Shown here: positions 29,175-36,574 of the stretch, piece after piece | Layout: each line of letters opens with the position of its first letter | How positions within the stretch are numbered: the stretch's first letter is position 1 | Assembly: GCF_031453615.1 (NCBI RefSeq) | Contig: NZ_JAVIZT010000001.1 | Span: 2,728,001-2,792,000, forward strand | Reading direction: 5' to 3' | Source of the DNA: Microbacterium sp. SORGH_AS_0428 | Lineage (GTDB): Bacteria > Actinomycetota > Actinomycetes > Actinomycetales > Microbacteriaceae | DNA length: 64,000 bases | Program-made: the position numbers and the translations under genes | The notes under the pieces: generated by a model | The model's database searches: none | What the model was told of the DNA's origin: nothing | Seen by the model: the letters and a program-made list of their open reading frames with translations, nothing else

Positions 29175-29399
29175 GTGACCACCTGGGAGTACCTCACCAC
29201 TCCGCTGTTGATCCACAACACCGCCGCCATCTTGAACAACTGGGGCAAGCAGGGCTGGGAGCTCGTCCAGGTGGTGCAGGGACCCGAGGGCGGTCTCGTG
29301 GCCTACTTCAAGCGCCCGGTGGGCACGGATGCCGCCGCCAACGCAGGTCTCGGTGCGGCGCAGGTCGCCGCGCGTCAGTTCGAAGGAGAGAACGCATGA
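29175..29399 (+). CDS. DUF4177 small protein
   Basis: 74 residues, GTG start. WEYLTTPLLIHNTAAILNNWGKQGWELVQV is the DUF4177 pattern; GLVAYFKRP closes the conserved core. Function unknown. The stop overlaps the start of the RidA gene (ATGA). The pair lies divergent to the PBP gene, as in mycobacteria. Confidence 0.85.
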   Translation: MTTWEYLTTPLLIHNTAAILNNWGKQGWELVQVVQGPEGGLVAYFKRPVGTDAAANAGLGAAQVAARQFEGENA

Positions 29400-29866
29400 G
29401 CACGGTGTCCGAGCGACTCGCGGAACTGGGGATCGATCTGCCGGAGGTCGTGCCGCCCGTTGCGTCCTACATCCCCGCCAAGTCCTTCGGTGACCTCGTG
29501 CACACCGCCGGCCAGCTGCCGTTCGTGGCGGGACAGCTCCCCGCGACCGGCAAGGTCGGCGAGGGCGAGGGGCTCGTCGCGCCGGAGGATGCTGCGACGT
29601 ACGCGCGTCAGTCCGCGCTGAACGCGATGGCCGCGGCCGCAGCCGCCGTCGGCGGCGTGGACCGTCTGACCGGTGTGCTGAAGGTCACGGGATTCGTGTC
29701 GTCGGTGCCCGAGTTCACCGGACAGCCCGGCGTGATCAACGGGGCCAGCAACGTGCTCGCCGAGATCTTCGGGGAGTCCGGCCGCCACGCCCGCTCCGCC
29801 GTGGGCGTGCCCGTGCTCCCGCTCGACAGTCCCGTCGAGGTCGAGGTCGTCTTCACCGTCGCCTGA
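29396..29866 (+). CDS. RidA-family (YjgF/YER057c) protein
   Basis: 156 residues. Enamine/imine deaminase superfamily; this branch is the Rv3678c-like type. HTAGQLPFVAGQLPATGKVG, AALNAMAAAAAAVGG-type helix and the C-terminal GVPVLPLDSPVEVEVVFTVA strand are characteristic. The arginine of the canonical RidA active site (R105 region) is replaced by a different context, so deaminase activity is not certain. ATG 29396 has AAGGAGAG upstream and overlaps DUF4177. Confidence 0.85.
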   Translation: MSTVSERLAELGIDLPEVVPPVASYIPAKSFGDLVHTAGQLPFVAGQLPATGKVGEGEGLVAPEDAATYARQSALNAMAAAAAAVGGVDRLTGVLKVTGFVSSVPEFTGQPGVINGASNVLAEIFGESGRHARSAVGVPVLPLDSPVEVEVVFTVA

Positions 29867-29878
29867 GCAACGACCTAC

Positions 29879-29917
29879 GCAGGAGCCCCGCGCCCCCCAA
29901 GGCCGCGGGGCTCCTGC
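29879..29917 (+). terminator. Terminator after ridA
   Basis: Fourteen perfect base pairs (29879-29892 with 29904-29917), GCAGGAGCCCCGCG and its complement, 11-base loop. Confidence 0.75.
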
Positions 29918-29950
29918 GCTCCCGGAGGATCGCGCGCCCGGCATCGTGAG

Positions 29951-30038
29951 CGGACCTCGCGACGACGCTATGGGCGCGAGGTCCGTCCATCCGCGCCGTC
30001 AGGCGTTCCCAGACGATCCCGGACAGTCCGGGTCGTCT
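29951..30038 (+). other. Two further hairpins between ridA and the HTH-membrane gene
   Basis: Hairpin A: 11 perfect base pairs, 29951-29961 with 29975-29985. Hairpin B: 12 base pairs with one bulged T, 30011-30023 with 30027-30038, followed by GTTTGTC. They lie beyond the ridA terminator and before the next gene at 30097. Could be a second terminator, a leader structure, or a short RNA. Confidence 0.4.
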
Positions 30039-30096
30039 GTTTGTCGCGCGTCGAGCCGGTGCGTCACAATGAGCGTCTGAGTATGCGGGGGGCAGG

Positions 30097-31164
30097 ATGA
30101 AGGGCGACGGCGTCGATCGTGTCGCAGGGATCGGATCCTTGGTCTCCGTCGCGGAGGATCTCCAGCGCCTGCGTCATGAGGCCGGCGGGGTGAGCTACGC
30201 CGAGATCGCAGCGCGGATCACGAGCGCGAGGGCGGTCCGGTCCGGGCGGTCCGCTGTCGCTGTGTCCCGTTCGACGGTGTACGACGCCTTCCGACCCGGG
30301 CGTACGCGACTCGACGCGGATCTCGTCGTCGACATCGTGCGCAGTCTCGGCGTCACCGAGGCGGATGCGGAGAGCTGGCGTGCCCGGTGCGTCGCGGCCA
30401 AGCCGGCCGTTCCACGGGCTACGACACGGTCACAGGTGCTCACCGGCGCCGAAGCGCCGCCGGTGACCGCGGCCTCCGTGCTCCGCGCTGATGCCACTCG
30501 TCGTGGCGGGCGACGCGTCGGCATCGTCCTGGGCGTCATGATCGCGGCCGTGCTCGTCAACGCGGCGGGCGGTCGCGTCGTGCTCTGGCTCGACCTGCCG
30601 CTGTACCTGGACATGGCTGGCACCGCCGTGGTCGCCGTGGCTCTCGGACCCTGGTACGCGGTGGCGACGGCGATCATCACCCAGCTGGGTGTCGCCGTGG
30701 TCAACCAGAGCACCTTGGGTCTCCCGTTCACGCCCGTGGCGGTGGTCGGTGCCCTCCTGTGGGGCTATGGCGTGCACCGTTGGGGATGGGGGCGCTCGCT
30801 CTCGCGGTTCCTGCTGCTCAGCGTGGTCGTCGCCGTCGGCTGCACGATCGTCGCCGCCCCGATCATGGATGTCGTCTACGGCGGCTTCAGCGCCCATGTG
30901 GCCGGAAACTCTCTCACGGCGCGATTCCGGGATGCGGGCATGGTGCTCCCGATCGCGATCGCGACCGCCAACCTGATCACGTCGCTGCTGGACAAGCTGA
31001 TCGCCAGCTTCGTGGCGCTCTCGCTGGCCGGCACCGTCCGGCTCTGGATCACGAGGGACCGGACGCCGTCGCCGGACCTTCCGCCCGTCGCCCTGTTCGC
31101 CGGTGCGCGCCCGTCCTCGGCTCGGCACATCGGCGTCGCCGTGCGCCGCGCATCCGTCCTGTGA
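30097..31164 (+). CDS. HTH protein fused to an ECF S-component-like membrane domain
   Basis: 355 residues. Residues about 15-105 are soluble and look like an XRE-type HTH region common in Actinobacteria (VAEDLQRLRHEAGGVSYAEI, SRSTVYDAF, LDADLVVDIVRSLGV). After a linker, about 140-335 has six hydrophobic segments with LWLDLPLYLDMAGTAVVAVALGPWYAVATA, strongly reminiscent of the first helices of energy-coupling-factor S components. No EcfA/EcfT genes are nearby. Inference: a membrane-bound transcription factor sensing a small ligand, or an orphan transporter with a DNA-binding tail. ATG 30097 follows GGCAGG. Confidence 0.65.
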   Translation: MKGDGVDRVAGIGSLVSVAEDLQRLRHEAGGVSYAEIAARITSARAVRSGRSAVAVSRSTVYDAFRPGRTRLDADLVVDIVRSLGVTEADAESWRARCVAAKPAVPRATTRSQVLTGAEAPPVTAASVLRADATRRGGRRVGIVLGVMIAAVLVNAAGGRVVLWLDLPLYLDMAGTAVVAVALGPWYAVATAIITQLGVAVVNQSTLGLPFTPVAVVGALLWGYGVHRWGWGRSLSRFLLLSVVVAVGCTIVAAPIMDVVYGGFSAHVAGNSLTARFRDAGMVLPIAIATANLITSLLDKLIASFVALSLAGTVRLWITRDRTPSPDLPPVALFAGARPSSARHIGVAVRRASVL

Positions 31165-31240
31165 GCGCCGCAATGCCGTTGCTCACCGGCGGCGAACTCA
31201 TCTACACGGTGTCCGAGTACGTGCCCTGAGTCTCCTTTGC

Positions 31241-31288
31241 GAACGAACGAGCCCCGCATTCTCCGAGAGATGCGGGGCTCGTTCGTTC
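31241..31288. terminator. Bidirectional terminator between the HTH-membrane gene and acs
   Basis: Nineteen perfect base pairs (31241-31259 with 31270-31288), 10-base loop, in the gap between two convergent genes. Confidence 0.85.
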
Positions 31289-31293
31289 TGCTG

Positions 31294-33264
31294 CTACTTC
31301 GTGGAGAGCTTGGCCTGGATGGTGGACATCACCATGGTGTCGGCGAGGGTCGTCGTGTCTCCGACCTCGCGCCCCTCGGCGACGTCGCGGAGCAGGCGCC
31401 GCATGATCTTGCCGCTGCGGGTCTTGGGCAGCTCGGTGACGATGTAGACGTCGCGGGGGCGGGCGATCGGACCGATCTGCTCGCCGACCCAGGCGCGCAG
31501 GGTCTGGGCGAGGCCCTCGGGGGAGTGCTGGCGCAGGTAGCTCTCCTTGATGATCACGAACGACACCACTGCCTGACCGGTCGTCTCGTCGCTTGCCCCG
31601 ACGACAGCGGCCTCGGCGACCGCTTCGTTGCCGACGAGCGCCGATTCGATCTCCGCGGTCGACAGGCGGTGCCCGGAGACGTTCATGACATCGTCGACGC
31701 GGCCCAGCAGCCAGATGTCGCCGTCCTCGTCGCGGCGGGCCCCGTCGCCGGCGAAGTAGTAGCCCCGGTCGGCGAACTTCTCCCAGTACGTCTCGACGAA
31801 GCGGTCGGGGTCACCCCAGATGCCGCGCAGCATGCTGGGCCACGGTTCGGTGACCACAAGGAGTCCGCCCGCGTCGTTGCCCACTTCCTCGCCCGACTCG
31901 TCGACGACGTCAACGGAGATGCCCGGGAGCGGCACCTGCGCCGATCCGGGCTTGGTCTCAGTGACGCCGGGGAGGGCCGAGATCATGATGGCGCCGGTCT
32001 CGGTCTGCCACCAGGTGTCCACGATGGGGGTGCGCTCGGCGCCGATCACCGCGCGGTACCACATCCACGCCTCGGGGTTGATGGGTTCGCCGACGGAGCC
32101 GAGCAGGCGCAGCGACGAGAGGTCGAACTCCTGCGGCACCTGGCGTCCGATCTTCATGAACGAGCGGATGGCGGTGGGCGCCGTGTAGAGGATCGTGACG
32201 CCGTACTTCTCGACGATCTCCCACCAGCGGCCCGGATGCGGCGCGTCCGGGGTGCCCTCGTAGATCACCTGGGTGGCGCCGTTCGCGAGTGGGCCGTACG
32301 TGACGTAGCTGTGGCCGGTGATCCAGCCGATGTCGGCGGTGCACCAGTAGACGTCGCGCTCGGGGTGCAGATCGAACACGTTGCGGTGCGTGTAGGCGGC
32401 CTGGGTGAGGTAGCCGCCCGAGGCGTGGAGGATGCCCTTGGGCTTTCCGGTGGTGCCGGAGGTGTACAGGATGAAGAGCGGGTTCTCGGCGCCGAACGGC
32501 TTCGCCTCGTGCTCGGCGGATGCGGCCGTGACCGCGTCGTGCCACCAGATGTCGCGCCCCGGCGTCCAGTCCACGTCATTGCCGCCGCGGCGCACGACGA
32601 GCACGTGCTCGACGGTCTCCTGCACGCCCGACCCCCGGTCGGCGAGCGCCTGGTCCACGGCGGGCTTCAGGGGTGAGACCTTTCCCTTGCGGTAACCGCC
32701 GTCCGCCGTGATCACGAGCTTCGCGCCGGCGTCGTCGATTCGAGCGCGAAGGCTGTCCGCGGAGAATCCGCCGAAGACGACGGAGTGGATGGCACCCACC
32801 CGCGCCACCGCGAGCATCGCCGCCACCGCCTCCGGGATCATCGGCAGGTAGAGGGCGACGCGATCGCCCTCCCCGATGCCCAGCTCCGTCAGCACATTGG
32901 CGGTGCGCTTGACCTCCTCGGTCAGCTCCGCGTAGGTGACGCGTCGCTCATCGCCGGGCTCGCCTTCCCACAGCAGCGCGACGCGGTCGCCGTTGCCCGC
33001 GAGCACATGCCGATCGAGGCAGTTGTAGGCGACGTTGAGTTCGCCGTCGCCGAACCATCGGGCGAAGGGCGGGCTCGACCAGTCGAGCACTTCGGAGAAG
33101 GGGGTGTGCCAGTGGAGCTCGCGTGCCTGCTCGGCCCAGAAGGCCTCTCGATCGGACGCCGCCCGCTCGTAGAGCTCGGCGGTGGCGACCGCGCCGGCGG
33201 CGAACTCGGCGCTGGGGGCGAAACGACGGGTCTCGTTCAGCAGGTGGTCGATCTGGCTGCTCAT
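31294..33264 (-). CDS. acs: Acetyl-CoA synthetase
   Basis: 656 residues. Makes acetyl-CoA from acetate, ATP and CoA via acetyl-AMP. AMP-binding P-loop [11 protein letters not shown] (about 265-275), WWQTETG (A5 motif), [23 protein letters not shown] hinge region, and [15 protein letters not shown] (A10 lysine, acetylation target in regulated enzymes) at about 611-625. Length is that of the standard enzyme. Starts at ATG 33264. It complements the AckA route seen at the window start: high- and low-affinity acetate activation. Confidence 0.97.
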   Translation of the reverse strand: MSSQIDHLLNETRRFAPSAEFAAGAVATAELYERAASDREAFWAEQARELHWHTPFSEVLDWSSPPFARWFGDGELNVAYNCLDRHVLAGNGDRVALLWEGEPGDERRVTYAELTEEVKRTANVLTELGIGEGDRVALYLPMIPEAVAAMLAVARVGAIHSVVFGGFSADSLRARIDDAGAKLVITADGGYRKGKVSPLKPAVDQALADRGSGVQETVEHVLVVRRGGNDVDWTPGRDIWWHDAVTAASAEHEAKPFGAENPLFILYTSGTTGKPKGILHASGGYLTQAAYTHRNVFDLHPERDVYWCTADIGWITGHSYVTYGPLANGATQVIYEGTPDAPHPGRWWEIVEKYGVTILYTAPTAIRSFMKIGRQVPQEFDLSSLRLLGSVGEPINPEAWMWYRAVIGAERTPIVDTWWQTETGAIMISALPGVTETKPGSAQVPLPGISVDVVDESGEEVGNDAGGLLVVTEPWPSMLRGIWGDPDRFVETYWEKFADRGYYFAGDGARRDEDGDIWLLGRVDDVMNVSGHRLSTAEIESALVGNEAVAEAAVVGASDETTGQAVVSFVIIKESYLRQHSPEGLAQTLRAWVGEQIGPIARPRDVYIVTELPKTRSGKIMRRLLRDVAEGREVGDTTTLADTMVMSTIQAKLSTK

Positions 33265-33404
33265 GGCTCGCTCCTTTGCGCGCTGTTCGGGATGACGTGC
33301 GGGACGTCTCGCACATCATGACCCGCTCCGGTCGAGGCGGATACCTCCATTAGAAGGTGGGCGACGGTCACCGATATATCAATCGGATTGGTCCGGCCTG
33401 CCGT

Positions 33405-33433
33405 TTGGCCGCCGGTGTGAGGTTGCGTATGCT
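33405..33433 (+). promoter_or_regulatory. Promoter of the 6C RNA
   Basis: TATGCT at 33428-33433 fits a -10 box and TTGGCC at 33405-33410 a -35 box with 17-base spacing, placing a transcription start near 33439, just before the RNA hairpins. Confidence 0.5.
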
Positions 33434-33438
33434 CGTGT

Positions 33439-33538
33439 GCGCCCGCCCTCGTGGCGGGGAGTACGGCCCTCATCACCCCCAATTTGCGGGGCTGTGCTCG
33501 GCGGCATCCCAACCCCCCAATGGGATGCCGCCTTTTCT
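33439..33538 (+). ncRNA. 6C small RNA (B11-type)
   Basis: Two adjacent hairpins whose loops are C-rich define this actinobacterial RNA. Hairpin 1: 11 pairs, 33459-33469 with 33489-33499, loop with CCCCC at 33476-33480. Hairpin 2: 12 pairs, 33500-33511 with 33521-33532, loop ACCCCCCAA, followed by TTTTCTT as a rho-independent terminator. A short hairpin at 33442-33458 precedes them. In M. tuberculosis the 6C RNA (B11) lies beside Rv3660c at the start of the tad locus, and here it lies between acs and tadA. It affects cell division and expression in mycobacteria by C-rich loops pairing to G-rich mRNA. The exact 5' end is estimated. Confidence 0.85.
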
Positions 33539-33676
33539 TCTGCCCGGAGCACGGTGCACCTGCGTCTGCGACGCCCGGCGCGCTCGGATCTCCCCAGACG
33601 CTCGGGCGCCGCGGTTCCTCAACCGTGGGCGGGCGGACGCGGCTCCGGCGGCGCGTGCGCGCCTAGCGTCGTCGTC

Positions 33677-34714
33677 ATGCCGCAGCCCTTCGTCGTCACG
33701 CCGCGGGGCGCGCCCGCATCCGGCGATGCGAAGACGCGGGCGGTCGAGAGGGAGCCGGAGGAGTCGCCGACGTTCGGCGGACTGCCGGTTGCGGCGTGGG
33801 ATCCGGTGCGTGTGCATCTCAGCGATCCGCAGGTCACCGACATCTTCATCAACGGCGAGCATGGCCTCTTCGTGGATCGCGGCCGCGGCGCCGAACAGGT
33901 GCCGCACTGGCATGCTGCGGAGAGCGAAGTGCGCGAGATCGCGACCGGCCTCATCGCGCGCGGCGGTCGGCACATCGACGATGCCACCCCGTGCGTGGAT
34001 GTGCGCCTCGACGGAGGTGTGCGGGTTCACGCCGTGCTCCCACCCGTCAGCGCGGACGGCACGACGATCTCGATCCGCGTTCCACGCCGCCATCTGGGCT
34101 CCTTGGCCGCCCTCCGTGAGGCGGGCATGCTCGACGCCCGCAGCGAGCGCGCGCTGCAGCGGCTCGTCGACGCCCGCGAGAATCTGCTGGTGACGGGAGC
34201 GGCCGGCAGCGGCAAGACCACCCTCCTCGCCGCACTTCTCTCGTCTGCGCCCGAGCGCGAGCGGATCGTGACGATCGAGGATGTGGCGGAGCTCCGCATC
34301 CGTCACCCGCACCACATCCGCCTCGAGGCGCGCCAGGCCAATCTCGAGGGAGCGGGCGGCATCGATCTCGCCCGCCTGGTGCGCGAAGCACTGCGGATGC
34401 GGCCGGACCGGCTCGTGGTCGGCGAGTGCCGCGGCGCCGAGGTGCGCGAGCTGCTGACGGCATTGAACACCGGACACGACGGGGGAGCCGGAACGCTCCA
34501 CGCCAACGGCATCGACGATGTGCCGGCACGGCTGGAGGCCCTGGGAGCGCTCGCCGGGCTCGACGACGCCGCGCTCGCGCGGCAGGTGGTCAGCGCGATC
34601 GGTGTCGTCGTGCACGTCGCCCGCGACGCTGGCGGCGTGCGGCGCGTGGCGGGCATCGCGCGTCCGGTCCTGGTCGACGGACGGCTGGGGATGGAGTCGA
34701 TCCCATGGGGCTGA
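33677..34714 (+). CDS. tadA: TadA-type pilus assembly ATPase
   Basis: 345 residues. Secretion ATPase of the type II/IV superfamily driving Flp/Tad pilus assembly. N-terminal domain (about 35-160) with VTDIFINGEHG, then Walker A GAAGSGKTT (about 174-182), Asp box IVTIEDVAELR, Walker B LRPDRLVVGECRGAE region and His box TLHANG. Starts at ATG 33677 with no strong ribosome site; upstream open frame runs through the 6C RNA and is excluded. First gene of a five-gene overlapping operon; no TadZ gene (ssd in M. tuberculosis) precedes it. Confidence 0.92.
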   Translation: MPQPFVVTPRGAPASGDAKTRAVEREPEESPTFGGLPVAAWDPVRVHLSDPQVTDIFINGEHGLFVDRGRGAEQVPHWHAAESEVREIATGLIARGGRHIDDATPCVDVRLDGGVRVHAVLPPVSADGTTISIRVPRRHLGSLAALREAGMLDARSERALQRLVDARENLLVTGAAGSGKTTLLAALLSSAPERERIVTIEDVAELRIRHPHHIRLEARQANLEGAGGIDLARLVREALRMRPDRLVVGECRGAEVRELLTALNTGHDGGAGTLHANGIDDVPARLEALGALAGLDDAALARQVVSAIGVVVHVARDAGGVRRVAGIARPVLVDGRLGMESIPWG

Positions 34715-35586
34715 TCGCGCGGCGTCGACCCGCTTCCGACGGCGTCGGCGACGCTGCCCAGCGCCTGGCGGTGCTCCTGCGCACGGGAATCTCTCCGGCG
34801 TCGGCCTGGGAGTTCCTCGCCGCGGCCGGTGACGTGGACGCCGCTGCCGTCCACGCGGCGCACGCGGGCGGACAGGCGATCCCCGCTGCCATCGCCGCCC
34901 GCGGCGCCAGGTGGCGTCCGCTGGCCGCCACCTGGCGGGTGGCCACCGCGGTCGGCGCTCCGCTCGCCGAGAGCCTCCGGGCCGTCGCCGCGGCGGTGCG
35001 CGACGTGCAGGAGTGCAACGACGAGGTGCGTGTCGCCCTCGCCGAGCCCGCGGCCACCGCGCGGCTGATGGCCTGGTTGCCCCTCGTGTCGATCGGCCTG
35101 GGCGTCGCGCTCGGGTTCGACACGGTCGGCGTCCTCACGGGTACTCCGATCGGGTTCGGATGCCTCGTCGCGGGCATCGTCCTGATGATCGTGGCCCGTG
35201 TCTGGACCGGTGCGCTCACTCGCCGCGCGACGCCTGCTCCCGCGATGCCGGGCCTGCACGCCGAGCTCGTCGCGATCGCGCTGTCGGGAGGGGTGTCGAT
35301 CGAGCGCGCCCGGGCTCTGGCGGATCCGGAGGTCGAGACCACCGACGACGGGCTCGACGCGCTGCTGGAGCTTTCGCGCTCCGCCGGGGTCCCCGCCGTC
35401 GAGATGCTCCGCGCCGGTGCGTCCCTCGCGCGGCACCGCGCCCGCACGGACGGCCGGATGCGGGCTGCCGGGCTCGGCGCCGCGCTCCTGCTGCCGCTGG
35501 GCGTCTGCATCCTTCCCGCCTTCCTGCTGCTGGGGGTCGCGCCGATGCTCATGAGCGTGCTCGGCGCCTCCGCACTCCCACTGTGA
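34705..35586 (+). CDS. Type II secretion F-like membrane protein (TadB/TadC-like)
   Basis: 293 residues. Platform protein of the pilus machine. Helical T2SSF-type segments: RLAVLLRTGISPASAWEFLA near the N-terminus, hydrophobic pair at about 120-165, a second cytoplasmic four-helix segment with AIALSGGVSIERA, and C-terminal hydrophobic helices. M. tuberculosis has separate Rv3658c and Rv3657c; here one protein covers the role, so it may be a fusion or TadC is lost. ATG 34705 overlaps the tadA stop by 10 bases, with GGAG upstream. Confidence 0.8.
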   Translation: MGLIARRRPASDGVGDAAQRLAVLLRTGISPASAWEFLAAAGDVDAAAVHAAHAGGQAIPAAIAARGARWRPLAATWRVATAVGAPLAESLRAVAAAVRDVQECNDEVRVALAEPAATARLMAWLPLVSIGLGVALGFDTVGVLTGTPIGFGCLVAGIVLMIVARVWTGALTRRATPAPAMPGLHAELVAIALSGGVSIERARALADPEVETTDDGLDALLELSRSAGVPAVEMLRAGASLARHRARTDGRMRAAGLGAALLLPLGVCILPAFLLLGVAPMLMSVLGASALPL

Positions 35587-35628
35587 CCGCGTGCCCACCC
35601 GCCGGTGCCCATCAGAGAGGAGCAACAC

Positions 35629-35847
35629 ATGACACCCACCGCCAGAGACCGCACCCGCCTTCCCGCTCTCACCCGCCGCCGCGCGGCAGAGCTGTTCGGC
35701 GACGACTCCGGAGCGGCAACGGCCGAGTACGCGATCGCCACCATGGCGGCCGTCGCCTTCGCGGGCCTGCTCGTGGTCATCATGCGATCCGACGAGGTGC
35801 GCGGGATCCTGGAGGACCTCGTGCGCCGCGCTCTCACGGTCGAATGA
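35629..35847 (+). CDS. DUF4244 Flp-like pilin
   Basis: 72 residues. DDSGAATAEYAIATMAAVAFAGLLVVI is the DUF4244/Flp pilin pattern: an acidic leader, a prepilin-type cleavage zone ending before AATAEYA with Glu at position +5-like, then one hydrophobic helix. The main pilus subunit by position and family. ATG 35629 has AGAGGAG upstream; the in-frame GTG 35605 has none. Overlaps the next gene. Confidence 0.85.
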   Translation: MTPTARDRTRLPALTRRRAAELFGDDSGAATAEYAIATMAAVAFAGLLVVIMRSDEVRGILEDLVRRALTVE

Positions 35848-36176
35848 GATCCCGGCTGGGCGACCGCGGCTCGGCCGCGGCGGAGTTCGCGGTCGCCGTG
35901 CCGGCGGTGCTGCTCGTGCTGGCACTCGGCGTCGGAGGGCTCGCCACCGCATCCGCTCAGGTGCGACTGCAGGATGCGGCTGCCGACGCGGCGCGGCTGG
36001 CGGCTCGCGGTGAGGACTCCGCGCGAGCGCTCGGACTCCTCTCGCACGCCGGCGCGGGTGCGAGCGGCGCGATCGAGGAGGAGGGAGACCTCGTGTGCGT
36101 GACGGCGTCGGCCCCCGCGCCGCTACCGGCGATCACCCTCAGCGCGCGCTCGTGCGCGCTCTCGGGCGGACGCTGA
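35844..36176 (+). CDS. TadE-like minor pilin
   Basis: 110 residues. RGSAAAEFAVAVPAVLLVLALGVGGLATA is the TadE pattern (Ala-Glu-Phe at the start of a hydrophobic helix), followed by an extracellular domain with two cysteines (about residues 85 and 105) that can form a disulphide. Overlaps both neighbours (ATGA upstream, TGATG downstream). Corresponds in order to Rv3655c. Confidence 0.8.
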   Translation: MRSRLGDRGSAAAEFAVAVPAVLLVLALGVGGLATASAQVRLQDAAADAARLAARGEDSARALGLLSHAGAGASGAIEEEGDLVCVTASAPAPLPAITLSARSCALSGGR

Positions 36177-36511
36177 TGCCCGGCACCGCAGCGACGGCGG
36201 GGATGATCGGCGCGCTCGCAGCTCTCGTCGCCGGCCTCGGCGTGGTCGGCGCGGCGAGTGTGCACGCACAACGACTGTCGGCCGCCACGGATGCGGCGGC
36301 GCTGGCTGCGGCCGACGCCGCATCCGGCGCCGTGACGGGCGTCCCGTGCGAGCGCGCCGCCCAGCTGGCAGCCACCGCATCCGCGGAGGTCGTATCCTGC
36401 GAGGTGGAGGGTCTCATCGCGACCGTGCGCCTCAGCAGCGCTTTCGGTCCGTTCCCCGCCCAGGCCGCAGCCCGCGCGGGTCCCGCGCCCGAGCCGCGCG
36501 ACGACGGGTGA
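36176..36511 (+). CDS. Rv3654c-like TadE/TadG-type protein
   Basis: 111 residues. N-terminal hydrophobic helix (AGMIGALAALVAGLGVVGAASVHAQRLSAATDAAALAAADAA split by a His-Ala-Gln) and a C-terminal part with two cysteines. Family often annotated as helicase/secretion-neighbourhood TadE-like. Last gene of the tad operon; order and sizes match M. tuberculosis Rv3659c-Rv3654c. Confidence 0.75.
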   Translation: MPGTAATAGMIGALAALVAGLGVVGAASVHAQRLSAATDAAALAAADAASGAVTGVPCERAAQLAATASAEVVSCEVEGLIATVRLSSAFGPFPAQAAARAGPAPEPRDDG

Positions 36512-36574
36512 ACCGGCCCTCCAGCCGACCACCGACCCGAGGTGTGTATGGTGACAGCGACGAAAGGACCACCG

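Noticed and set aside
35600..35628. Upstream GTG 35605 start for the Flp-like pilin
   Set aside because: The strong AGAGGAG site lies between it and ATG 35629, so the ATG is used.
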